Shown here: in pieces, positions 10,369 to 20,000 of the stretch | How positions within the stretch are numbered: the stretch's first letter is position 1 | Layout: each line of letters opens with the position of its first letter | Assembly (NCBI GenBank): GCA_009829735.1 | Contig: CM020620.1 | Location: 22,604,020 to 22,668,019 of the forward strand | Source: Pyropia yezoensis | Lineage: Eukaryota; Rhodophyta; Bangiophyceae; Bangiales; Bangiaceae | Direction: 5' to 3' | Length of the DNA: 64,000 nt | Position numbers and translations under genes: made by a program | Notes under the pieces: generated by a model | The model's input: the letters and a program-made list of their open reading frames with translations, nothing else | Told to the model about the DNA's origin: nothing | The model's database searches: none

Positions 10369-12156
10369 TCACGTGCTCTTCTCGCGCAGTGCGCGGATCC
10401 AGTCATTACAACTCGCCCCATAGCTGGACCGAGCATCGGCCGTCTCGTCCACACCATCAAGCAGCTGGCTTGTCAATCGAGCAACGTCACCCGACCCACT
10501 CAAAGTCGACCCACGGATACCAAACTTGGCTGCGGCGGTCGTCACCACGGCCAAAAAAGATACTCGCTCCACGCTCTGCTCGTCACCAAATATAAACTCT
10601 GTCAGATCCATGGCGGCCTCTGCGGGTGACAGTCGCAGACGAGCAGGGGGAGGCGCCACGGGAGGAACTTCGACCCCTACCGCCGTTGTCGAGATCTCAG
10701 CGTTGTACTGTGCCCGACGCTCCGCTCTGATGTCATGCCGATCGCCAGGCAGATAAAACAGACCAAGTCGACAGAACCACCGTGGAGACAATCAAAGCCA
10801 GCGGAAAAAAATAGATAGCAGCCCGGTCGCAACAGTCAGTGTCCTGTCCGCGCGGCAACTCCATCAGACCCGTCCCTCCTTCAACCACAAGTAAAAAAAG
10901 GAAAGGAAAATCAACATACATGCGGTGAGAACCACTGGGGGATGAGAGAGACAGCGCCGATTGGCTCAGCCGCTTCGCTCCCACCCGCTGGGCGGCGGCT
11001 TCGGCGCCGCGTAATTTCGCCAGGGCCGCTGCCGGCGCAAGATCGTCGGTGATGCCGCTGGAGCGGCCGGTGGCGGCCGAGATGGCTCCACCCAGCGCAG
11101 AGGCACAGGCGGAGAGCCCAGTGTCGGCCAATCGCGCCTGCTCGCCAATGGCCACTAAATTGGGCATCGCCAACCCAGACGCCGAAGACCCCAGAGAACG
11201 TAGGGTAGCCACCGTCGTGGTGACGGGCGCGACCGCTCCAACAATGTTCGACACGAGCCCCGCCCGTTCGCTGGCCGTCTGATTGAGCGCCGCGTCCTCT
11301 TCAGCGTACATTGCTCGAACCCTCTGCACTTCTGCGAGGAAGAACGCCGACGTAGAGCCCTGGCAAACATAGTTGGAATATTCCAGGCGCTTGTGTCCCT
11401 TCTTGTTGAAGGAGACGCCTTTCTCTGAGATGACGCGCTTGAAAAGTCTGGGGTCCAGCGCGATCGTCTTTTGCGTGTGCCCCGGACGGCGGCACTTGGG
11501 ACACCTACGCCAAAGCACAGCAGGCAACAGCAATAAAATGTCACAACGAGCGAACACAAACGGCAGTTGAAAAAAAAAGACACAGAGAAGCGTACCCAGT
11601 GCATAGAAAAAAGAATTGGTCAAAACGCTGCTATAGCGATGTCTCACCATGCGCCCTCATCCAACCGCCGCACGAAAAAAAAGTATACACATATGAACGT
11701 ACATCATACGGCACACGCAGTGCTGGTTCTGGCATTGCGCCCCGGTGAAAAAAAAGTGGCCAGCAATCAAAGTGCTCACGCACTGCAGGTTTCCCGCCAC
11801 CAGAGCGCACTGCCCAAAATAGTGCCCCTTGCCGTGGGCACCAATCTTCTGGTGGCCGCACGCCCCGCAAGCAGGTGTCTTTGGGCCTGTCACAGCAGCG
11901 CTGGCCGCTGCGTCTGGATGGCCGACACTGGGCACATGGGCGGGAGAGGGAGAGGTGGGAGCACCATCTGCTGCGTTGTTCGACCAGATCCAAGACATAA
12001 ATAAAAAAACATTGGCATGCCGCATCACCCGAGCGTTGTCAGAATTAATTGCATCACGCGCAGATCATCCGATGCGGCAGGGTACCAGAGTCCCACTCAT
12101 ATCCAATGGCCTCCCAGCAATGAGTCCCACCATGACGCACCTGTCTCATGGCTCAT
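10369..12156 (-). CDS. Four-exon gene for a Cys/His zinc-binding protein of unknown function
   Basis: Proposed minus-strand model: exons 12156-12141, 11970-11784, 11504-10920 and 10726-10369, encoding 381 residues. Introns begin GTGCGT, GTGCGT and GTATGT, end CAG, TAG and CAG, and all joins keep frame; the third donor is a near-ideal consensus. The protein starts MSHET. It has a Pro/Ala-rich leader, then a Cys/His cluster (CGACGHQKIGAHGKGHYFGQC, then CPKCRRPGH, which the splice creates by joining CA to GTGTCCC), a basic segment, an Ala-rich predicted helical middle and a C-terminal part with a possible helix around AAMDLTEFIFGDEQSVERV. The paired CxxC and His residues suggest a zinc ribbon or knuckle. 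I do not recognise the family. Given the transposon-filled surroundings it may belong to a mobile element, but no transposase core is visible. Confidence 0.65.
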
Positions 12157-12698
12157 TGTATTGGCTGGAGCGCGTTGGCGATCGGGTGCGGAGTGGGTGG
12201 GAAGGTGATTGGGGTGATTGGTGCTGGAGGGTGGAGCATGCGCTGAGGTCGGCTGGTGGGGGTGCCCTCGTGACGGGGACGCCCGGCGGGAAGAAGACGG
12301 TGACGACGACGGTGGTGTCGATGACGGTGGCCGACGTCCGACGTCCCTGTTCAGCAGTCCGCTGGAATGGCAACCAATTAGCGAAGAAACTAGGCATCTC
12401 CTGCCATTGGTTTGGTTGGTTCTTGGATGTGCAATAGTATTAAAGTAAAATCTACTAGTGTACATTTCCATGTTCCAGATCTGTACGGTCCTGATGCGAG
12501 TACAGCTTATAGATTTGACATCGTGCTGTAATGGTGTGCGAAACATGTTACCTTGCATGTTGCGCACCTCAACATGCATGAGCTACTTTTTGGGGGATGC
12601 ACAATATCTCGGAATCTCGTTGATCGCGTGCTGTAATGCAGCGTGCGTCACGCTGACGACGACGATCATCGGTGTGCGGGGAAAAAAAAAAAAAAAAA
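12157..12698. other. Spacer upstream of the zinc-protein gene; nothing recognised
   Basis: Normal GC, AT-richer around 12430-12640. A CCAAT sequence on the minus strand lies just upstream of the proposed start at 12156. No coding motif seen. Confidence 0.5.
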
Positions 12699-12716
12699 GA
12701 GCGCGACGTCGCGCTC
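12681..12716. repeat. A17 tract followed by an 18-bp perfect palindrome
   Basis: A run of 17 A (12682-12698) is followed directly by GAGCGCGACGTCGCGCTC (12699-12716), which equals its own reverse complement. Confidence 0.85.
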
Positions 12717-12875
12717 CGTTTTGGGGGCTACGACAGGCCTGTACCCGAGCTATGAATGCTCCAGGAAAGCGAACCTACATCATCACACATCCAAGAGACG
12801 AGAAACAAGTAAGAAATCAACCAATCAGACACGGCACGAGCACAGCTGGTGCCTGGTCCCGCCAGCGAGTGGCGA

Positions 12876-13790
12876 TCAACAGGACGACCTGGCCGCCCCC
12901 CTGCTCCCGCACACCCCTCCTCCCTCACACGCGTCCTCGCCCGCCCCCCTCTTCGACCGCTCCCTTCCTTCGCCTAACCCCCTTCTTGGTCGCCGCAACC
13001 TCCGCCATGGCGGAGGCCGCACCTTGATCCACTCGATCACCACTGCCTTCGTGATTGGCTTGTCGTCCGATTCCCACTCCGGCTCTCCCCTCGACGTCGT
13101 CACGTTGGCGGCACGGGCGGTGCCAATCACGGCAGCTGCCTCCTTCGCCGTCCGCACCCGGACGGCCACGTCGTCGGAGCGGCCACGGCGGCGTCGGCAG
13201 CACAGGCTGCGACGCGTTGGCTGCCGCTGCCGACACCGCAAGGGCCACCTTCTCGTGAGCCACGGCCTTCTGGTCCATGTCCTGCAGGGGGGGGGCGGTA
13301 GAAGGCGCACGCCACGTCCAAAAAAAAAAGCGCGGTAATGATCAGCTTGTCGACACTCAAGTCCGAGAAGCCCAGAACGGGGCGGTCAGCACGCGCCTCT
13401 TAGCGATAGGGGCTCGGAGATGCACGGCCATAGCTCCCAAGCAGGACACATGCACGGAAAGCAACTCCAAACGGAAAACGACAGAAGCGGGCAGCGGGAT
13501 TTTGCTTCATATCGGGGTGAGCCGAGATGTGGAAAGAACAGAGATAGGTCCTCACCGACGAGTAGCGAGGCCGGCGTGTGGCGCGCCACTGCACCTCCGC
13601 TGTTGGGAAAGAACGCCTGTGTTGACGAAGCCGGCGAAGCAGTTCTGGTACATCACCACGATCGCATGAAGCTCCGGCGCTTTGCCCCTCGACCCGCCCC
13701 CTCGCGTAGCACAAAGCGTCAGATGCATGTTATAGCAGTATACATAGCAGACAGAAACGACGATAGCCGAAGACTGGTCGGTTTGCTCAT
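12876..13790 (-). pseudogene. Exon-like coding islands, minus strand, unidentified
   Basis: Four minus-strand stretches have protein-like composition rather than GC-bias artefact: HAIVVMYQNCFAGFVNTGV (about 13665-13610), GFSDLSVDKLIITAL (about 13375-13330), MDQKAVAHEKVALAVSAAAA (13278-13220) and EWESDDKPITKAVVIEWIK (about 13085-13028). They lie in different frames. Possible splice sites exist (for example CTGCAG before GACATGGACC near 13283), but I could not build one continuous in-frame model. They may be exons of one gene or relics of a mobile element. No family recognised. Confidence 0.3.
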
Positions 13791-13993
13791 CGGTCATGAG
13801 GATGCCCGTGGAAGAAACACGGCGAACGCAGTGCCCGGCAACCAGAGGCCAACACTCGTATGCTTACACGAACTCTGTGTACAATGGCCGGACTGACTGG
13901 AGGATCAGGTCAGAATTCGAGTAAGCGGTGTGATCGAAGACGGCAACTCGCGCGGGGGATTGCCGCTCGAGAGAGTGATCGGGCGTTGTGGTT

Positions 13994-14082
13994 CGATAGG
14001 GTCTTAGAGCACCCTATCGAGGCCTGATCGAAGGCTGGCTTCGTTGGTCAATTACCCGATCGAGGGCCTCGATCAGGCCTCG
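13994..14082. repeat. Nested inverted repeats
   Basis: CGATAGGGT (13994-14002) pairs with ACCCTATCG (14011-14019) around an 8-nt loop. CGAGGCCTGATCG (14018-14030) pairs with CGATCAGGCCTCG (14070-14082) around a 39-nt loop, which itself contains GATCGAGGGCCTCGATC. This may be a small foldback element or a transposon end. Confidence 0.7.
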
Positions 14083-14472
14083 TTGTCAAAAACCTCTAAA
14101 GGTAACGCATGGCTACCATGTCCAAACCATCCATGTCATGTTTTTTTTTTCAACGCGTGATACATAAACAAAAGGAACGCACAATACAGAGTATCAGCAA
14201 CTCGAATGTGGGTCGGCGGCGTGGGTCCGGGACACGAATTGTCCGGATCACGCCCCCCGACCCACGATTGGCATCCCATAACTGGCTATGTACCCCTGCA
14301 TACTGACGTCAAAAACCGGTATGGCCTGGCCGTCAGATGCGCTCAAGTGTGCCCGTGACAGGCTGCGCGCAGTTGTATTTGAGTAAGGACCGATATCGTA
14401 CCCGTCCGACACAGCCTTAGAGCATAACCACCGGCCGTTCCCCATTCCCCAACACTAGCCACGTGTACAAAT

Positions 14473-15044
14473 TGTAGCATCCCTGGCCCCGACTTGGCGC
14501 CGACCCGGGACTGCAACCAGAGGGCACCAGGTGCCAGAACACGCCCGCCGTGTGGCGATGGTTGGCGGCCGTGGCCCGTGCCCGGCACTGGGATGCGGTG
14601 GACTACGCTATCCACACGCGAGAGAGGGATTTCTGATGTGTTTTTGCATATTTGTGAGGGACTTGATTTGAGAGAATTTGAGTGTGAGATTAGTGAGTGG
14701 GAATAGAATTAGTAGTGATAGTGGCCCCCGACCTGACGAGGTTAGACTCGGGTCGGGGCCACTCGGGGTTATGGGGGGGCTACCGGGCCAACGTGCCGGG
14801 GTTCCCCCAGATGCACGTTAAGAGGGACAGCGAGGCGCCCTCGGCCCGCGCCCTCAGGGAAAAAGACAACTGCGCGTTTGCTTTCCTCTTCCCCGTGTGC
14901 ACTACCGTGCGTATCTGTTTGCCCTGCAAGCAGGCACGTGAGGCAACAGGCATACCATTCTCGTAGTTCCCCTTTCTGCGTTACCTGTCCCTTTCCCCCG
15001 AGGGATATTGACACGTGTCTGAGAGGATCGAGTTTTATACCACA
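14473..15044 (+). repeat. 5' LTR of E1 (572 bp)
   Basis: Begins TGTAGCATCC and ends TTTTATACCACA. It contains an imperfect stem-loop at 14720-14763 (arms AGTGGCCCCCGACC and GGTCGGGGCCACT, one bulged base) that could lie in the transcript leader. Direct copy at 23552-24123. Confidence 0.95.
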
Positions 15045-15048
15045 TATT

Positions 15049-15066
15049 TGGTGGAGCAGCAGGGGA
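15049..15066 (+). promoter_or_regulatory. Primer binding site of E1
   Basis: TGGTGGAGCAGCAGGGGA starts four bases after the 5' LTR. The initial TGG matches the CCA tail of a tRNA. The same 18 bases are found at the equivalent place in E2. A matching tRNA would have an acceptor strand starting GGAGCAG; I did not identify which tRNA that is. Confidence 0.8.
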
Positions 15067-15253
15067 TTGGAGTGTTTGAGAAGAGACATTTGGGAGCAGC
15101 GGTTGCGTTGTTCCTATTCTGTCTTTTTCTGTGGTTTGGGAATTATTTGCACCCGTTCACGGGAACCCCATTCCTGGCTCTCCAACCCCTCTCTTGTGGT
15201 CTTGCGATCTTTGGACACGCAGGTAACTGGACTGTGGCTGTCAAGAGACCAAC

Positions 15254-17014
15254 ATGGCTACCCTCCCTGGCACGACGGTGCCCGAAGGGGTAGACCCCGC
15301 GTCCCTTGACGCATCCCTGGTCACCGCGGGGGACGGTGCCCAACCCGGCGTTCTCCCTACGGGTGAAGCAGACCTGGGCGTGACATCCGGTAGTGGACTG
15401 GAGTCTACAGGCGGCCAAGTACCGCCTGCTCCCGTTCCTCCGGCTGTTCCTCCTGTGGGAGCCACCCCGGGGTCAACGGCGTTTGAGTCCGCTCGCAGCA
15501 GACGTCTCCCTCCTGTCGGTTCTACTCTTCAACCTCCAGGGATAGCCCCTGGTGTGTTTACTCCTGGACCCACACATGGCAGCTGGGTGTATACACCTCT
15601 TCCTGTGGGCACTGGCAGTGCCAGAGGCACCGCTATGACTGGTTCTACGGGTCTTCCTGAGACTTCGACTCCTGGGACCGGCCAAGCTTTTCCTCCCCTT
15701 GCGTCCTATGGGGCGGGGAGCTCCAAGACCGGTGACCGGAGCAGCCGTAGGCGTCGGCGTCGTCGCCGCCGTTCTAGCACCAGCGAGACCAGTTCCTCCA
15801 GCTCTGAGGAGGGATATGACTGGGATGCATCTCCCGGTCCTACCCGGCGCAGGCTAGTCGAGTTCGACTTCCCTGCCCACCAAGTGGGAGATGCCACCCT
15901 GAACAAGGTCACGTATTGGGGTAACTACCGGCTGGAGAACCAAGACCAAGGTTACACCCGGAAGATGGCCAAGAAGATGGCATCCCTGAACCGGCGAATG
16001 CAGCCGAGCTTTGGGGGACATCCTAAGTTTTCCGGGAAGAGACCGGCGCTTATCTTTGCCTTCCTGCGCCGGTTTGTCAAGGCATGCAATGACAACGATG
16101 TGTCCGAGGGCAAGGCTCTCTATCTCCTGGTTAACTTCATGACCGGAGAAGCGGAACAGCGGTTTGCACAGGTTCTACCAGACTCTGCCGGGCACATTGT
16201 TGGACGTACCGTCGCGAGTTATCCGGAAGCGGTCAACTGGCTCCTGTCCAACTACGCAGACGCGGACTCCCTGCGTAAGGCAGTCGGTAGGCTGAACCGG
16301 GCAACCATGGAGAGACAAGAGACTCCAGAGGCGTTCGCCCGTCGTGTCCGGGAGATGAGCGATGCTTGTGGCAACGTTTACCCTGAGGACAGGCTCAAGA
16401 TGATCTTCTCGGAGGGGCTTCCTGAATATCTTCAAGTGGATGCGGAGAACTACAACCAGGAACATCAAGAACATACCTTCCAGCAGTTGATGGCCTACAC
16501 CCAGGGCAAGCACCGGCAAGCCAAGGCCCTCCAGGCTCCTATGGTATCAACCCCCAAGCCGTTGTCGCGAGTTCGTCCCGGACCCGACAAGTATAAGGGA
16601 GGTGATAACCCTGTACCGGTACTCGCAGTTGGCGAGGCCTCACCCATGGAGTCAAGGGACAAGTGGGGCGGCTTCGTTTCTAAGGAGCAACCTTCCCTGG
16701 TCGCCCCCAAGCAGATCAGGAACCAGCGGTTCCGGTCTTGCTGGCTGTGCCAGAAGGAGGATCATATGTCCTACCAGTGCCCGACCATTCCCGAGGATCT
16801 CCAGGAGAAACTCAAGCGTCAAGGACTGGTGTTTGCAAAGGCGGTCAACTGGGCTGACCGGCGGGCACCCTCCAAGATGGACAAGGCACAGGTACATGCC
16901 ATCCGAGTGGCAACCTTACAGAGCATCACGGAGGCTCTGGCAAGGGAAGCTCCTACGGACTTTGACCTGGAGACCGAAACCTCTAAGGACTCCTCGGAGC
17001 CGGGAAACGAGTAG
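15254..17014 (+). CDS. gag: E1 Gag polyprotein
   Basis: 586 residues from a true ATG at 15254. It would form the virus-like particle and bind element RNA. The N-terminal ~170 residues are Pro/Gly/Thr-rich with an Arg block (RSSRRRRRRRRRSS) followed by a Ser-rich stretch. The retrotransposon Gag (capsid) domain spans roughly residues 250-420, with the typical AFLRRFVKACND ... EQRFAQVLPDS ... NWLLSNYAD pattern. A CCHC zinc knuckle CWLCQKEDHMSYQC (CX2CX4HX4C) lies near residues 497-510. The C-terminus is acidic and ends in GNE before TAG. The slippery heptamer at 17002-17008 overlaps the last codons, so a fraction of ribosomes should continue into pol. Confidence 0.93.
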   Translation: MATLPGTTVPEGVDPASLDASLVTAGDGAQPGVLPTGEADLGVTSGSGLESTGGQVPPAPVPPAVPPVGATPGSTAFESARSRRLPPVGSTLQPPGIAPGVFTPGPTHGSWVYTPLPVGTGSARGTAMTGSTGLPETSTPGTGQAFPPLASYGAGSSKTGDRSSRRRRRRRRRSSTSETSSSSSEEGYDWDASPGPTRRRLVEFDFPAHQVGDATLNKVTYWGNYRLENQDQGYTRKMAKKMASLNRRMQPSFGGHPKFSGKRPALIFAFLRRFVKACNDNDVSEGKALYLLVNFMTGEAEQRFAQVLPDSAGHIVGRTVASYPEAVNWLLSNYADADSLRKAVGRLNRATMERQETPEAFARRVREMSDACGNVYPEDRLKMIFSEGLPEYLQVDAENYNQEHQEHTFQQLMAYTQGKHRQAKALQAPMVSTPKPLSRVRPGPDKYKGGDNPVPVLAVGEASPMESRDKWGGFVSKEQPSLVAPKQIRNQRFRSCWLCQKEDHMSYQCPTIPEDLQEKLKRQGLVFAKAVNWADRRAPSKMDKAQVHAIRVATLQSITEALAREAPTDFDLETETSKDSSEPGNE

Positions 17015-20000
17015 GGCAGGCGCTCTCCCCAAGTGTCTTCCCGAATCTCCAACGGCAGGGTACTTCTACCTGTTCTCCCCTTGCGTGCCGGGAGAAAGGA
17101 CGGCAGTTACCTGCTCAACCGGTAGCCGCCTGGACACCCTGTTTGTTCAAGGGGACCTTGCTCGTCCTGCGTAAGGAAAACCTCAAGATTAATGCTCGTA
17201 TGCGTGTGGGGGATAGTCTCCCCCAAGCTGTTACGCCGGTGGTCGACACGGGAGCCGGACCAAGCGTCATCACTGAGAACCTGTTACCTCCGGGCTGGCG
17301 TCGACATGCCTGGAGAGCGCCTACCAAGACCCGGATTGTAGACGCATCAGGTCAAACCCTACGACCGCTTGGCCGTCTTCCCGTCGCCATCTATGTCAAC
17401 AATGAACCAATGCTTTTTCCCTTTCTAGTAGTCAAGACCTTATCAGTCCCCCTCATCCTAGGCTGGGACTTCCAGAAGCAGCATGTCAAGAGCATCCTAC
17501 CCGGAGAAGGAAAGGTGCAGTTCAACCATGGGTTTGTGTCACCAGTGCTGGAGCACCTGGACACCAAGTTTCGTGTGGCCAAGAACCAGAAGGAACGCAT
17601 CCCACCCTCTACCTTGACCCTCATCAAACCGGTGCTCCTACCTCCTCGCTCGGAGACCAAGGTTCAAGTCACGACCCGGACTGCAGGTCAATGCCTGATC
17701 TACGGACGCAAGGAATTTCTGGCGAAACACCGATTATACCTAGCCCACGGACACCACAAGAAGGTGGAGAGGCACACCCCGTTCTCGGTGCTGATCGTCA
17801 ACGTGAGCCGGAAGCCAATAACCCTCGCCAAGGGCACTCGAGTTGGTACAGCAGAGCCTTACCGGGGGTCCGCCCGCGCTATGAGCAAGGAAGACCTCTT
17901 CAACCTGCAACAAGAGCTGGCATCCAACTTGACGGCCTTAAACGTATCTCCGGAACAAGAGCAGGCTGGCCGTACTACTCCGAAGCCCGAACAAGCACCG
18001 CCCGGGATGCCGAAGGTCAACCAAGAAAACGTCCCTCTCGACTTGAAGGAGGCACTGGAGAAGCTTCTCCAGGAACATCGGCACCTGTGGTCCGGAGAGC
18101 TGGGCAAGATGGACGCCACCCTACACCGGATTCAACTCAAGCCAGATGCCAAACCAGTGCACATGCACCCATACCGGGCTGGACCTCATCGCCGGGATGA
18201 GATTGAGAAGCAGGTTAACAAGATGCTCAAGATGGATGTTATCGAGCCGTCTGATGGCGAGTGGGCTTTCCCGGTGGTAGTCGTCCCGAAACCTGGCGGT
18301 CACTTCCGTTTCTGCGTTGACTACAGACGCCTGAACGAGATGACAGTCAAGGATGTATACCCGATACCCCGGATGGATGATTGCCTCGACTTTCTTGGTG
18401 ATGCCACCCTCTTCTCGACGCTGGATTGTAATGCCGGTTACTGGCAGATCCCTCTGGCTGACGAGGACAAGGACAAGACTACCTTCACGTGCCACATGGG
18501 ACTGTTCCGGTGCAAGCGTCTCCCTTTTGGTCTCACTAATGCTCCGGCAACCTTCCAGAGAGCCATCGACATCATCCTGTCGGGGCTAAGGTGGAGAACA
18601 TGTTTGGTCTACCTGGACGACATCATTGTTTTCTCCAAGACCCCAGCGGAACACCTGGAGCACCTTCGAGAGGTCCTGGCCCTCCTGTCCAAGGCTGGAG
18701 TTACCCTCAAGGCCGAGAAGTGCCACCTGTTTGAGACTGAGGTGGAGTACCTGGGGCACGTGCTGAGTCCGGGGGAGCTCCGAGTCAATGAGAAGAACAT
18801 CAAGGCCCTCCGGCATGCACGGCAACCTAAAACCCAGACGGAACTCAAGAGCTTCCTGGGTATGTGCAACGTCTACCGCCGGTTCGTACGAGACTACGCT
18901 CTGATTGCCCGGCCCTTGACCAAGCTTACTAGCAAGAAGCTTCCAGCACAACTCCCGGTGTTCGACGAGAAGCAGACAGCAGCCTTCGAAGAGCTCAAGA
19001 AGCGCCTGACCACCACTCCAGTACTGGCGTTACCCAAGCGGGAGGGTCAGTTTGTTCTGGAGACTGATGCCTGTGGCGTCCAGGTGGGGTGCTCACTACT
19101 CCAGCAGCAACCTGATGGGCACTTCCTCCCGATAGGCTACTACAGTCGCGTCTTGACTCCAGCCGAGAAGAACTATTCGACGACCGAGCGCGAGTGCTTG
19201 GCGGTCGTCTGGGCTTGCTTCCTGTTACGTCCATATCTTGAAGGACAAGAGTTCCTCATCCGGACGGACCACGCCAGTCTAAGGTGGCTGCTATGCATGG
19301 ACAGCAGTCAAGGAAGGGTCGCCCGGTGGCGCCTACGCCTTTCGGAGTTCAAGTACAAGGTGTGCACCAGAGCAGGGAGGGAGCACCACTGCGCCGACAC
19401 CATGTCCCGGCTGGAGACTCCTGCAGCCGATACCGGTCCTATCCCGGAGGAAATACCTTGCTTCATCCTCCCGAATGTCGGACGTGGCTGGCACGCTCCC
19501 CTGTACGAGACACCTGACGCTCATCAACCGGTAACCATTCACCGGATGCTGGAGGCACAATTGACGGACCCTCAATGCTTGGAGCTTCGCCACCAAATGG
19601 ACCTGAACCGGAACAGTCGCTTCTCCGAGTCTACAGACGGACTCCTGGTACGGGTGTCACCCTTCGATGGGGCAACTCAAGTCTACGTACCCCGGAGCCT
19701 ACGGACTGACATCCTACGCCTGGAGCACTCGTCTCCCCAGGCCGGGCATCCTGGTATCAATCGGATGTATGCTTCCATGAGACGACATTATTACTGGGAA
19801 ACCATGGCCAGTGACGTCCATAAGTGCCTGGAGGCTTGTATTTCTTGTGCAAGGAACCGGTTGTCCCAGAGGAAGAAGACTTCTAAGCTACGCCTATTCC
19901 CTGCGGCGGAGCCCTTTGCAAGCTTAAGCATGGACATCCTGGGGCCCCTACCTGAGACCTCCAGTGGCAACATATACCTGCTCATCATTTGTGACCGGTT

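Noticed and set aside
14697-14966. 89-codon ORF present twice (also 23776-24045)
   Set aside because: It lies inside the E1 LTRs and is duplicated only because the LTRs are identical.
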